Source: Diogma glabrata
Taxonomy: Eukaryota; Arthropoda; Insecta; Diptera; Cylindrotomidae
Reading direction: 5' to 3'
DNA length: 64,000 nucleotides
Assembly (NCBI GenBank): GCA_963693315.1
Contig: OY856186.1
Span: forward strand, 370,848,850 to 370,912,849
The notes beneath the pieces are model-generated. The model ran no database searches, was not told the origin of the DNA, and worked only from the letters and a program-made list of their open reading frames with translations. Below are positions 11,183 through 22,225 of this stretch, piece by piece (positions within the stretch are counted from its first letter, which is position 1; each line of letters opens with the position of its first letter). A program made the translations under genes and the position numbers.

Positions 11183-11255
11183 GCCCGACTAGCTTAGTTG
11201 ATAGAGCATCAGACTTTATATTTGGGTGTGGGTTCGAATTTACTCACTAACATTC
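11183..11255 (+). repeat. tRNA-Lys-like sequence, pseudo-tRNA or tRNA-derived SINE head
   Basis: GCCCGACTAGCTTAGTTGAT then AGAGCATCAGACT resembles the acceptor, D arm (A box) and anticodon stem of eukaryotic tRNA-Lys. GGGTTCGAATT at about 11230 is a B box. The anticodon region (TTTATATTT) and the 3' acceptor strand do not pair properly with the 5' strand, so it is not a functional tRNA. The next ~150 bases include GTGCCCGAAAGGAGCTTGCG and may be the body of a tRNA-Lys-derived SINE. Only one copy was found in the window. Confidence 0.5.
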
Positions 11256-11539
11256 ATTCCTTTACTTCTCAGAACAAATGTGGATTCATAACAAAACTCC
11301 TGCTAATCGATCCCAATATCTAAAGGAATCCGTGCCCGAAAGGAGCTTGCGTCGGGTGAGCTAAGGTACGGGAGCAACCGATGAACAAATGGCAGTCCAC
11401 CAAACTATTTAACAATATACAGAAAAACAATTTTGAAAAATGTGGGTAAAATGTGCAATAATACATGTCATGCACATGATGTGCACCATACCGTGAACAT
11501 GTCGTAAAAGGCCTTAACAGATATGTGGTCACAAACGTT

Positions 11540-12870
11540 AACCGCTTGTTTTACTAATAATAAAAACGAAATTTATTTATATATGATAAAAAATAGAGTT
11601 TCATTTAACTTTTTATGGCATCGTATGAGACTTTCGTAATAATAAATTGATGTATTTTATTTTATTTCCATCTAAAATTATGTGCGAAAGAATTTTTTTG
11701 GTGAAGGTTAATAAAAATATTTACAAAAATCAAAGGCTTTCAATAATTAATTTTAGTGATCCCAAAAAATTATTATATTTATTTAATATTTTTTGTTTGT
11801 CATTTTTTATGTTGGTTTACTAATATTTAAATTTATATTTTTATACTATTAAACAAATTGTGGAAAATTGATTTTATTTTTTACATGCAAGTAAAATATT
11901 TAAGTTTTTTGAAATCTGATTTTTTTCATTTATATTGTATTTTAAAAATGGCGAGGAAATGGACGTCTCATTTACAAATCACATACAATTTAATTCTAGA
12001 ACTTAAAAATACGACTGTAATCTGTGCGCACAGAGTGTTTGTCGGGTATCGTACTTAAATTTCTACAAGTCAAACTTCAACACCACAAAAATATTTAAAG
12101 TTTAAATAGATTTCGTTTTGATTCCAAAATCATACGTTTTGGCTATTGGGAGACTTAGGGCTTTGCTTTAAAAATCAAAATTATAAAAACTATTGTTTGT
12201 GCAATAGCAATGTTAAAATCGTTTAAATCTTTCTATAAAAATATGCTGCGACCATTTCGCGACATACCAATTTAATTATGGTAGCTCTAATGGTCCAGAG
12301 CCAGAGAATTTGGATAATATTGGTTTACCTACCACAGAATAGGGTTGAATGCCAACCTTAAAATGTAGAAAACCTTATAATAAAGCCAACTTTTAATACT
12401 ATGTAAATTCAAACAATACCAATATGGGGAAACACCATATGTATGAGTTTGATAATCCACCAGATAAGTTGTCATATCTTCTCTACATGGCTCTAAGCAC
12501 AACGCAAAACTTAAAGTTATTCATATGCACCTGACACAAAAACAGTCAACAGTTTGGATGTTTAAAAATTAGTTGAAATTTTCCAAAGTTGTTCGTTCAC
12601 ACCGTATTGTCATAAATAACTTGCAAACTGCCAACACAAATGATAGAGCATCCTACTAGATTACCAGATAATGCTGCTTATAACACGAATAGTTTTTGAC
12701 ACATAAACCTAACACTCCTCAAACCAAAATCGACCAGTTCCATGGATCATCGGACCATGTATTAATACCAGCAATAGTAATATGAACATCGCTCACACCA
12801 ATTAAAGTCAATCCTCGTCCAATATAGTATTATAAAAGTTTCTGAATTCATAATATAAAAGAAACGAAAA
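11540..12870. other. Non-coding AT-rich stretch, nothing recognised
   Basis: No open frame of quality, no repeat shared with the rest of the window and no RNA gene seen. The part from about 12240 to 12830 is slightly richer in C and may be an old element, but no motif could be read. Confidence 0.3.
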
Positions 12871-12879
12871 GAAATTAAA

Positions 12880-14000
12880 AATAGAAAGGAAGAAAAATGA
12901 AAAAAAAATACCAACAATAATAACATGTACATCGCTTCTCTGAAAAAGTAATGAAAAAGAAAGGGAAAATCAAAAACGAAAAAGTAATGAAAAAGTTGCT
13001 CAAGTTACTAATTAAGTAATGAAAAATTAATGAAAAAGTAATGAAAAAATTATGAAAAAGTAATGAAATAATAATGAAAAAGTAATGAAATGTAATGAAA
13101 AAGTTACTAAATAAATAATGAAAAAGTAATTTTTTTATTACTTTTTCATTACTTTTCATTACTTTTTATTACTTTATCCTTTATTTTTCATTACTTATTT
13201 AGTAGCTTTAGTAACTTTTTCATTATTTTTTCGTTAGTTTTTCATTACTTTTTCATTATTTTTAATCATTTTTTTATTACTTTGCATTCCTTTTTCACTA
13301 CTTTTTCGTTACTTTTGAAATGAAAAAGTAATGAAAAAATAATGAAAAACTAATGGAAAAGTAATGAAACTGTAAAGAAAAAGGGATGGAACAGTAATGA
13401 AAAAGCTATTAAAAACTAACAGGAAAGAGTTTTTCATGAATTTTGCATTACTTTTTTTGTTAGTTTTTCATTAATTTTTCATTACTTTTTCATTACATTT
13501 TAATTGCTTTTTCTTTAGTTTTCCATTATTTTTTCATTACTTTTTCATTACTTTTGAAATGAAAAAGTAATGAAAAATCAATGAAAAATAATGGAACTAA
13601 CGAGAAAGTACTTTTTATTTACTTTTTCGTTAGTTTTTCATTACTTTGTCATTGTTTTTTCATTACTTCTTCATTGCTATTCCATTATTTTTTCATTACG
13701 TTTTCATTACTTTTTCATAATTTTTTCGTTACCTCTTCGTTAATTTTTCATTACTTTTTCATTATTTTTCGTTAGTTTTTCATTGACTTTGCATTACTTT
13801 TTCATTATTTTTTCATGACTTCTTCGTAATAAGTTTATTACGTTTTCATTAGTTTTACATTACTTTTCTTTTCTTTTTTATTACTATTTCATTACTTTTC
13901 CACTACTTGTTCATCCCTTTTTCATTACTTTTTCTTTAGTTGAAATAAAAAAGTAATGAAAATGTTATGAAAAAGTATTGAAAATGTAATGAAGAAGTAA
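12880..14000. repeat. Strand-alternating simple array of AATGAAAAAGT-type units
   Basis: Degenerate units of about 10-12 bases (TAATGAAAAAG and its complement CTTTTTCATTA) fill over 1 kb. The orientation flips repeatedly: forward about 12890-13125, reverse 13126-13315, forward 13318-13435, reverse 13436-13555, forward 13556-13605, reverse 13606-13935, forward 13936-14000. Each flip creates a potential hairpin, for example around 13125-13150. Apparent reading frames across it (FITFSLLFHYF-type) are low-complexity artefacts. Confidence 0.85.
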
Positions 14001-14010
14001 TGCCACAAGA

Positions 14011-14105
14011 GATGAAAACATTGTTTTTCGTGAGTGAAAATTTGTTCTCGATTAGATAGCAGGATAGTGTCAAATTCACGAACGTAAAACGTTTTCATCT
14101 CGGGT
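14011..14105. repeat. Small foldback palindrome
   Basis: GATGAAAACATTGTTTTTCG near 14012 is mirrored by CGAACGTAAAACGTTTTCAT ending near 14099, with inner TGAGTGAAAATTT and AAATTCACGAA arms. A related string (TCACGAAAAGAAACGTTTTC) lies inside the hAT element near 36531, suggesting a shared hairpin motif. Confidence 0.5.
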
Positions 14106-14260
14106 AGGTAATGCATTTTTTTCTACAATAGTAAATATATAAACGATATTTATTATAAATTATTAAATTAGAAATCGACAAAATAACATTCAAAATTTAT
14201 ATTCCATTTTTTCATGGTTGCTTTGTTTTAAAAACTTTGTAAAATTACATGAAAATACTA

Positions 14261-14810
14261 GTCCCTGGGTCGGCGTCGTTTCATGTGATGATTACCACAT
14301 ATTTTATACTTCATGAGACGCCTGTCCTTGGCGAGCCCGAAAACATTTGTTCTGTGATTTTTCTCAAATCGGCTGCTTTTGCGTTCGGCAAGCTCCGAAA
14401 AATTCCGACTGCCCGCGATCTTGTAAATTTGCTACCGCATTTTTTTTAACTATGAGGGTTGGAAATTTGTATTAGAACACGAGGGTAAGCTTGTCCGACC
14501 AAAATGTGTCTGCTATTGTCGAGTCCGACAACTGATATTTTGGTATTTTGGGTTGTCGGACTAAACAATAGCAGTCAAATTTTTGTCGGACAAGGTTACC
14601 CTCGTGTTCTAAATTAAATTTCCAACCCCCATAGTTAAAAAAATAAAAATTTACAAGATCCCGAGCAATCGGCATTTTTCAGAGCTTGCCGAACGCAAAA
14701 GCAGAACGCCGAACGCAGAACAAATGTTTCCGGGCTCGTCCATGATAAGCTCCTCACGAAGTATAAAATATGTGGTAATCATCACATCAAATCGGCGCCG
14801 GCCCAGGGAC
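14261..14810. mobile_element. Foldback-type palindromic element, arms about 240 bp
   Basis: The left arm starts GTCCCTGGGTCGGCG and the right arm ends CGCCGGCCCAGGGAC. Within the arms, TGTGATGATTACCACATATT pairs with AATATGTGGTAATCATCACA. The poles of the arms also share TTGCGTTCGGCAAGCTC with its complement, and TTGTCCGACC with GTCGGACAA. The centre (about 14505-14575) is a short unique loop with its own GTCCGACAAC and GTTGTCGGAC pairing. No protein is encoded. Near-complete inversion with no internal gene marks a non-autonomous foldback or large MITE. Flanking target duplications were not resolved. Confidence 0.8.
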
Positions 14811-14819
14811 TATACCATA

Positions 14820-16275
14820 GCAACTATAAAATTTGTTATTTAGTGGAAAAAAACATTTTCACAGGGGATTAAACACTGCATGAAAATAGATTTTGCTTAT
14901 ATGCTATCTCAGAAAAAAAGTTTTTTCATTGTACATGCATGCTCGGACAGTATTGACAAATGTATTTCTTACAAATTCATGTAATTCTTACAAAGTGACC
15001 CTTTTCTAATGAGTTTTAAAAATATTGACCGCATCCCCTCCCAACAAAAGTTTATCATCTTTTTTGTAATGCTTCCATCTGGTCACCTTACTTGTGCTGG
15101 CAAAATATATCATTACGACTTACGAGTATAAGTATCAATACGAGTTGCATTATAAGAAATGTAAAAGGGTTTTCAATAAGGTAGGTCTGATCAAGTACAT
15201 GTTTATAGTTACAAACCGTTTTGAATCTTTACCTCGTCTCCCCACTCCAATCTTCGTAAATTTTTTATTTCTATGACCTATGTGCTGAGTGCTGTGCTGT
15301 CTATGACCTATGTAGTTTGTCTAATTTTCAATGAAATAAATTTGTTTTAGTATATCATCTTCACTAATCCCCGTTTCGTTAAGATTATTCCGTTCAAACA
15401 TCGAAATAAACGTTAGTTAATTAAAATCAAACACAATAACAAACAATCAAGTCAAAGTTTATAAAGGATTACACAAATATTTAATCACGTTTTACATTTT
15501 GTGCAAAAACATATAACAAATTAATTCAATTGAAATGTGACCCTTACAAAACGTTTAAAGGAAAAAACTTTTTCACGAGTACGATACACACGATAAAAAG
15601 TTGCTGGTTATGAGATAAGTTACGTACTTAACAATTCATCCTCGTTGTAATCGAATAATTTATATTAATCTTAATGACAATATTAGCTAAACTACTAATC
15701 CAAAGATGGCATTACAGTCAAATTAAGTAAGCTATTTTACATCTCCATAAAAGTTTCATTGAACGCAAATATTCGTAAATATTATTTTCATATATCAACA
15801 AATTTTAACAAATAAATAAATAAATCTATAAATTTCCTCAACTTTCAAATGAATATTATATATTATTCATTTTCAGAAGACCAAAAAAACTTAAAAACTT
15901 TTCACGTTACCAAAGCACGTGCTATGTCGAATAAAAATATAAAGAATATAAAGAATAAACAAACCTATACCAAGACGTAACAAAACTTTTTGTTATATTG
16001 TGGAATGTGGAGTGGAAAATACGTAATGGTGTGCTATCATTATAGATTTCATAGAATATTTGTTTCTGTGTGTATATGTGAACGAAAGCTAATATGATGT
16101 GTAGATTTCATACTAACTGATGTAATCGCCTCTGATGTTGGGTTGTTTGTACTATTATTAACATGTATATTGTTAATATTTTATTGTACAATATTTTTTT
16201 ATATTTTAAAAAAAAAAATAAAAAACGCAAAGTAATTGTTTTTTCCAAAGTTTAAGAATAAACTTCGGAGTTAAC
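14820..16275. other. Non-coding stretch, nothing recognised
   Basis: Apart from short AT-rich frames, no protein motif, RNA gene or shared repeat was seen. The frame at 15094-15276 has no domain and unlikely composition. Confidence 0.3.
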
Positions 16276-16278
16276 ACC

Positions 16279-16890
16279 GTGAATATGATGAAAAAATTTT
16301 TGAACTTAAATATTAAGAAAGCAAAGATGATTAACAAAAAATTTTTACTACTTCGATGCAGGGAAAAAAGAATTATTCCGCATAACCGTAACTTGCAAAA
16401 CAATCAAAATATTAATCAGACAGTGTATAATAATTTGAATGATAAATTTAATTTTACTATAGTTAATCAAGAAATTAAAGAAATATTTTATGAAATTATT
16501 AAACTTGATCAGGCATTGAATCAAACATATTTATTTTTTAATGACAAGATAGATGAAAATACTTTAACCGATTTTTTAAATTTTGTTAAGATTAAATATG
16601 AATATGAATTTAAATATAAAAAGAAAACCATTTAAGAAAATTTAAGAAATGGACAAGAAACGATCATTTTCATGCATCAACTTTTGATAATGCTGAAACA
16701 AAAAAATGGCTTGTAAATTTAACTAACATTATAGTTCCTGATGATGTTAAAAATATTTTAGAATTAGGTAGTAGATTCAGTTCTCCTCCGTCCAAAATTT
16801 ATTATGAAGGCATCATCGCTGGAGTTGAAAGTGTTATTTACAATTTTGAAAAAAATGAAGAGTTGGTACTAAGAAATAGATGTGTCACCT
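16279..16890 (+). pseudogene. Penelope-like element, N-terminal part of the ORF
   Basis: The frame starting MNMMKKFLNLNIKKAKMIN contains KFLLLRCREKRIIPHNRNLQ, which fits the LRFLLRCR-x-IP motif near the start of Penelope-like element proteins. After a frameshift near 16615 the next frame shows KWTRNDHFHASTF, then WLVNLTNIIVPDDVKNILEL, then GSRFSSPP and AGVESVI. This matches the 'W-VNLS...L...E..IL..G..F...P' block that precedes the reverse transcriptase in this group. The RT domain is absent: at about 16890 the sequence passes into a satellite array. The RT fragment at 26735-27110 may belong to the same family. Dead copy. Confidence 0.62.
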
Positions 16891-18620
16891 AACTTAGCCC
16901 CGCCATTTTGGAAAAAATTAAAAACAAAGATTGTGCTGTATTGTGCTACAGTTGTGTTAGATGTGCTACTCAGACAGAATGCCAAATATCACCAAATGAA
17001 AAAAGTTGGCACGCTGAAACAGTTTTTCGAGCATAAGTTAGCCCCACCATTTTGAAAAAACTGAAAAACAAAGGTTGTCCTGTATTGTGCTCGAGTTGTG
17101 CTGTTTGTGCTATTTAGAAAAAAATTTCACATCCCTAATTGAAAAATTTTATAACGCTAAAATCATTTTTTCGCGTAAAAGTTGCCCCGCCATTTTGGAA
17201 GAAATGAAAAATGGGTGTGCTACTGTGCTGGAGTTGTGCTAGTTGTGCTACTCAAAAACAAATTCGTACCACCAACAGAATAATTTAAACACGATAAAAC
17301 GATTTTTCGAGTTGAAGTTAGCCCCACCATTTTGAAAAAAATTAAAAACAAAGGTTGTGTTGTATTGTGCTAGGGTTGTGCTGGTTGTGCTACTCAGAAA
17401 TAGTTCCATATTATCAACAAAAAAAAGTTGGCACGCTAAAACGACTTTTCGAGCAGAAGTTAGCCTCGCCATTTTGAAAAAAAATAGAAGGCAAAGATTG
17501 TGCTGGTTTGTGCTGATAAACATTTCGTAACCCTATCAGAAAACTTTTACAAAGCCAACATCATTTTTTCGAATAGAAATTAGCCCCGCCATTTTAGAAA
17601 AAATCAAAATGAAAATAAGTGCTGTATTATGTTAAACTTGCTCTGGTTGTGCTGCTCAAAAAAAATATCGTACCACCAACGTTAGAATTTTAGCACGCTA
17701 AAACCATTTTTCAAATAAAAGTTCAAAGCTACAGTTGTGCTGAATGTGATACTCAAAAAGAATCCATTATCAATAACGAATAAAAGTTGGCAATCTAAAA
17801 ACGATTTTTCGAGCACAAGGATATCTTCGAGCAAAAAACTTTCAAGCAGAAGGTTAGGAAGAAGATAACCCTACCATTTTGAAAAAAATGAAAAGCAAAG
17901 GTTGTTCTGTATTGTGCTCTAGTTGTGCTGGATGTGCTACTCAGAAAGCATTGCATATAAGTAACGAATAAAAGTTGGCAGACTAAACCAATTTTTCGAG
18001 CAGAAGTTAGCCCCACCATTTTGAATAAAATAAAAAATAAAGGTTGTGGTGTATTGTGCTTGAGTTGTGCTGATTGTGCTACTCAGACAAAAGTTTCGTA
18101 CCACTAACAGAAAAATTTGATCACGGTTATTATTACTTCGAAAAGAAGTTAGCCCCGTCATTTTTGAAAAACTGAAAAAGAAAAGGAGTGCTGTATTGTG
18201 TTAAAGTTGTGCTGGGTGTGATACTCAAAAACAAATTCGTACCACCAACGGAAAAAATTTAAACACGCTAAAACGATTTTTCGAGTAGAAGTTAGCCCCG
18301 CCATTTTACAAAAAATAAAAATAGAAGGTTGTGCTGTATTGTACCATAGTTGTGCTAGATGTGCTACTCAGAAAGAATTCCATATCACCCATGAATAAAA
18401 GGTGATACGCTAACAAAGTTTTTTGAGCCCCACCATTTTGAAAAAATTGAAAAGCGAAGGTTGTCCTGTATTGCTCTAGGGTTGTGCTGGTTGTGCTACT
18501 CAAAGAGAATTCCATACTACAAACGCAAAAAATTTGGCACACTAAAACGATTTTTCGAGTAGAAGCTAGCCTCGCGGTCGTTTTGGAAAAAATAAAAAAG
18601 AAAAGATTTGAGGTAGTGAT
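16890..18620 (+). repeat. Satellite array, unit about 140 bp, roughly 12 units
   Basis: Each unit contains GTTAGCCCCGCCATTTTGAA, then AGGTTGTGCTGTATTGTGCT, GAGTTGTGCTGGTTGTGCTA, CTCAGAAA, a CATATCACCAAC-like part, and CACGCTAAAACGATTTTTCG. Unit starts fall near 16895, 17035, 17180, 17318, 17458, 17578, 17865, 18006, 18149, 18291, 18427 and 18567. Units diverge in places and one near 17720 is shortened. Frames on the minus strand (SSTTSTTLAQY-type) repeat with the array and are not genes. Confidence 0.85.
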
Positions 18621-18961
18621 ACGATGTTTTTTTTGAGCTGGCTGCTTTGAAAGAGATTATATATAATAAATGGAAAAAAACTTTTACGCTAGCATCATTT
18701 TTGCTTGTAGGAATCAGTATAAGCATTCATTTATTAGTACTAATAACAAAAGTGACATCTGGTGTCCGATAGAATAATTATTTTGAGAAAGATTTATAAA
18801 AAATTTAACAAGTGTAATAGAATGGGCAAAATTGAGTAGATCTAAAAATGATAGTTTTGTTGTTTAAATTGCATTGAAATTAACTGATTTAAACCAATGT
18901 AAGTAAATGATATTATGTAAATTTTTAAATTGGAAATATATGGTAGATTGTAAAACTAAAG

Positions 18962-19245
18962 CTAAAAATACCCTTTAAGACCTAGGTCCCACAAAACATT
19001 CGTTTTGAGGTGTAGACGAACGCTTTTTTTTAAACTTGTGTGGATTGAACGCCCCCGATACTATTGACTCGGGCAAAGTATTCCACTTGTATGGACAAAG
19101 AAATCCCCCTGCATTTTGTCAGTATGAGAGTGAGTAATCTGAACAGTTTGAATGTTTGCACAAACCGATTGACGAGTAAAACGGGGAATAGAGTATTTTG
19201 ATTTCGTCCGAAAACCGCGTGTTTAAATTTTTTCCGTTGGTGGTT
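18962..19245 (-). pseudogene. Non-LTR retrotransposon C-terminal/3' fragment
   Basis: Read on the minus strand this segment is homologous at DNA level to the 3' part of the fragment at 20682-21240. Both share the CGGGGG..GAGT, GGACAAAGAAGTC-like and ACCTAGGTCCCACAA blocks. Its peptide (SIQVEYFARVNSIGGVQ) is a frame-damaged version of the KWNSLPEHLVSGGFN end. No poly(A) is obvious at the low-coordinate side. It lies between the satellite array and an inverted piece of the same satellite. Confidence 0.65.
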
Positions 19246-19455
19246 TGAATTTGTTTTTGAGTAGCAGCACACCCAGCACAACTTTAACACAATACAGCAC
19301 TCCTTTTATTTTTCATTTTTTCAAAAATGGCGGGGCTAACTTTTTTTCGAAGAAATGATGTAACCGTGATCAAATTTTTCTGTTAGTGGTACGAAAATTT
19401 TGTCTGAGTAGCACAATCAGCACAACTCAAGCACAATACACCACAACCTTTGTAT
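19246..19455 (-). repeat. Inverted copy of the ~140-bp satellite unit
   Basis: AAAAATGGCGGGGCTAACTT and GAGTAGCACAATCAGCACAA are reverse complements of the satellite core at 16890-18620. About one and a half units are present, on the opposite strand and next to the non-LTR fragment. The closest plus-strand unit appears to be the one near 18060-18230. Confidence 0.8.
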
Positions 19456-19459
19456 TGTT

Positions 19460-20680
19460 TGTTTAATACTATGAGTAAAAGATTATTAATATTTGTTTAA
19501 ATATATAGTTTTATTTACAAGCCTAGTTTTGTTCGTTTTACAAATCGTGCCACGTTCTTTTATTAACATATCTGTCAAAACTTTCTCCCGTGAAATTAGT
19601 TATAATGTACGACAACTGAAGCTAGTTACAATTAGTGTTTCCAATTATCCGTGATTTTAACTATCCGGATATCGAATAGTATGTAAAGCAATTTCCCGGA
19701 TATCTGGATAATAATCCGGATAGTGGATTTAAATAAAAACAATATGTTGTTTTAAAAAATATAAATTACTTAATAATTTATATTCATCTGAAAAATTGTA
19801 ACGACGGACTATTTTCAATTTTTACTCTAAAATAATAGTTTTCTAATTCAATAATAATTTTATTAATTTTCTTCAATTTCAAAGACATTTATTTGTACCA
19901 CTGTACAATTGAACATTTTTTTTTTGATGATTTAAATAATTCCAATTAAAAATACAATTTTGCATGGATGATTTTTTTATTTGAAAAAAATGGGAATTGC
20001 TTATTGCAAAGGAAAACAGAAGATCGATAATACGATATATAAACGATCAAATTGTTTGGATCTAATCAATTAGGATATAAAATTAAATCAAACAATTAGT
20101 ACATAAATTTAATCAGGATTGATTAGTTTATAAATTAAAATAAAAAAAAGATTATTGTTGTTTTGTTTCTGATGTGAAATGTTCGTTTTTTTTAGTTTTT
20201 AATTTTTAAAAAGTTTAAAGATTATTATTTGTTTTTGTATCGAAAGAATAAATTGGTTTATCATTAATTTCATTTATTATGTAACAAAAAGTTATATATT
20301 GTTTTCTTTGAAGTTTTGCAAATGAAAAAAGAATCGTGGAAATAATTTAGAGAATTTTTGTCATTTTATAATTTCTTTAAAATTGATATAAAATTTATTG
20401 ATTGCTTTGGATACAACCTTTTCTAACTTAAATGGTTAAAAGAAAAGAAATTTGTGGTCATCGAATTTAAATCAAACAAATGGCCAAAATTTAATATTTC
20501 ATTAGTCTATCGTAAACCTAACAGCTCGAATGTGGTCACCTATTGAAAAAGAAGAACCTCCCTCAAATGTATTCTTGGATTTACCATTCATTGTTTGGGG
20601 AATATTAATTGGCTGTGCAATAATATTTTTTTTATTCCTATCACAGTAAATTATAAATTACATCACAGTATCCATGACAT
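19460..20680. other. AT-rich stretch with a cluster of ATCCGGAT-like motifs
   Basis: No gene recognised. Around 19630-19725, ACTATCCGGATATCGAATAG, CCGGATATCTGGATA and AATCCGGATAGTGGAT lie close together and can pair with each other. They may be the end of a palindromic element. The remainder to 20680 is plain AT-rich DNA. Confidence 0.35.
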
Positions 20681-20681
20681 G

Positions 20682-21240
20682 TTTTTTTTTTTTTTAATAA
20701 AATGTGTTGTGTAATAGGGTTTAGAATATGTGTCACAACAACACATAAATACCTTTTAAGACCTAGGTCTAGGCCTGGGTCCCACAACAACTGGCGTTCT
20801 GAGGTGTAGATTAACGCTTTTTTTAAACATCTGTGGGTTGAAGCCACCTGAGACTAAGTGTTCCGGCAAACTATTCCATTTGTACGCAGTTCGGACAAAG
20901 AAGTCTCTCTGCGATCGGCCAGTATGACAGCGGGGGATCTTTACCGTTTCACTGGTTGCGGCAGCCGATTGCCGAGTGGAACGGGGGTAAGAGTAAGTTT
21001 GAGGCATGATGCCGCTGATTTCATCTGAGCACTGCTGATGACGATATTTGTAAAAAACAACGAGGTCAGCAACAGTGCGACGATGTTGTAGGGAATCAAG
21101 TTTTGATGTCAAAGTTCGATCACCTACAATTCGTATAGCTCGCTTTTGAACAGAGTCCAAGAGGGCCAAGATGGAAACAGAGGCAGCACCCCAAACTTGA
21201 CAGCAGTACTCCATACAGGGACGAATATAGGACTTGTAAA
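20682..21240 (-). pseudogene. Non-LTR retrotransposon, C-terminal end of ORF2, 5'-truncated, poly(A) tail
   Basis: The minus frame (21214-20756, about 152 codons) begins MEYCCQVWGAASVSILALLD and continues VQKRAIRIVGDRTLTSKLDS, then LQHRRTVADLVVFYKYRHQQ and KWNSLPEHLVSGGFNPQMFK. This is the conserved region after the RT thumb in many arthropod non-LTR elements (EYCS-VWG, LD-VQKRAIRLI, LQHRR, FNSLP). The open frame continues slightly upstream (YKSYIRPC) and then stops, so the insertion is 5'-truncated. The 3' untranslated end is about 60 bases and ends in AATAAAA-like sequence and a 14-base A-tract (20682-20695). It shares this end with 857-1005 and 18962-19245. Confidence 0.85.
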
Positions 21241-21255
21241 TTGATTATTTCAAAT

Positions 21256-21334
21256 AGCGTGCGGTAAATAAAAAAAGCGTGCGGTAATGGACTTTACCGC
21301 ACGCTTATATTACCGCACGCTTTTAATAAAAAGA
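21256..21334. repeat. Hairpin cluster of GCGTGCGGTAA units
   Basis: AGCGTGCGGTAAA occurs twice directly, followed by two inverted copies (TTTACCGCACGCTT and TTACCGCACGCTTTT). They make a strong hairpin around TGGAC. These may be subterminal repeats of a small transposon that begins where the non-LTR fragment ends. Confidence 0.65.
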
Positions 21335-21514
21335 AAAATTTTTATATAAAGAAAAATTTGATTCTTAAAAATTAAATATTTCAATTCATTTTGACACAGA
21401 ATAATGCAAAACCTACCAAAATTTGTAAATTATTTGCATTTAATTTATAATAAGAAGTTCATTTTTTCAAGTAATATATACGTTTGGGCATTAAAACAAA
21501 GTCGTAGAAAAAGT

Positions 21515-21640
21515 ATATAACAAATCTCGAGTTGTAAAGCATTTTCTATGCTCGTGAAGATACTGCTCTTGACGCTACGCGTCTCGTGCGCAAAATTTTA
21601 CCTCGCATGTAAAATGCTATTTACAACTCTAGATATGTAA
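21515..21640. repeat. Palindromic segment with a CGCTACGCGTCTCGTG centre
   Basis: CTCGAGTTGTAAAGCATTTT is inverted as AAAATGCTATTTACAACTCTAG about 75 bases later. Between them lies TGACGCTACGCGTCTCGTG. Similar 'CTCGTGAAG...GACGCTACGCG' wording occurs within the hAT element near 36490-36515, so this is a dispersed hairpin type. Confidence 0.5.
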
Positions 21641-21787
21641 TATACTATTGCAATTCCGAATCACAATTCAACGTATTTCGATATTGTCAACAACATCAAC
21701 ATGTGAGATTTTATCGCACTGTTTTAGTTTTCCGCACTGTTTTATTTTTCATAGGAAATTGTCTCAATGCTAAGTTGATAATAGAAA

Positions 21788-22225
21788 CTAGGAGGACCCG
21801 GAATGCTTCGCTACGCTTATAAATAAAGTTTTTGTGTAGACATTTTGTTGACGTAGAAGCAATGATTTCAAAAAGTGGTAATGAGAAATGCTAGCATATA
21901 ATTTTTAATTTTTCTTTTAAATATATGAATGAAAAATAATCAGAACTCTAGCTGATCAGTTCGGATATATGAAAAATTAGCGATCAAATAAGTTTTCAAG
22001 TAAGCTTATTTGATCTCTAACTTATTTGATCGCTAATTTATCATATATCCGAACTGGTCAGCTAGAGTTCTGATTATTTTTCATTCATATATTTAAAAGA
22101 AAAATTAAAAATTATATGCTAGCATTTCTCATTACCACTTTTTAAAATCATTGCTTCTACGTCAACAAAATTTCTACGCCAAAAATTTATTTATAAGCGT
22201 AGCGAAGCACGCCGGGCCCTCCTAG
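21788..22225. mobile_element. Foldback element F, copy 1 (arms about 215 bp)
   Basis: The left end CTAGGAGGACCCGGAATGCT matches the right end (GCACGCCGGGCCCTCCTAG read inverted). GCTTCGCTACGCTTATAAAT is mirrored by ATTTATAAGCGTAGCGAAGC. The arms stay highly similar through GTTGACGTAGAAGCAATGAT, GAAATGCTAGCATATAATTT and GCTAGAGTTCTGATTATTT-type blocks to a centre of TTATTTGATC repeats. No coding potential. It is a non-autonomous element that is almost entirely inverted repeat. A second, partial copy lies at 24990-25257. Confidence 0.85.

Noticed and set aside
11183..11255. Functional tRNA-Lys gene
   Set aside because: Anticodon loop and 3' acceptor strand are altered; acceptor stem cannot pair. 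Kept only as pseudo-tRNA or SINE head.
12875..13775. Phe/Ser/Leu-rich frames that look like membrane proteins
   Set aside because: Produced by the AATGAAAAAGT simple array; no start context, no diversity.
17248..18542. Series of minus-strand frames with SSTTSTTLAQY-like peptides
   Set aside because: They recur with the ~140-bp satellite unit and reflect the repeat, not genes.
16890..18620. CRISPR array
   Set aside because: Units are ~140 bp, contiguous and diverged, without unique spacers, in a eukaryotic context.
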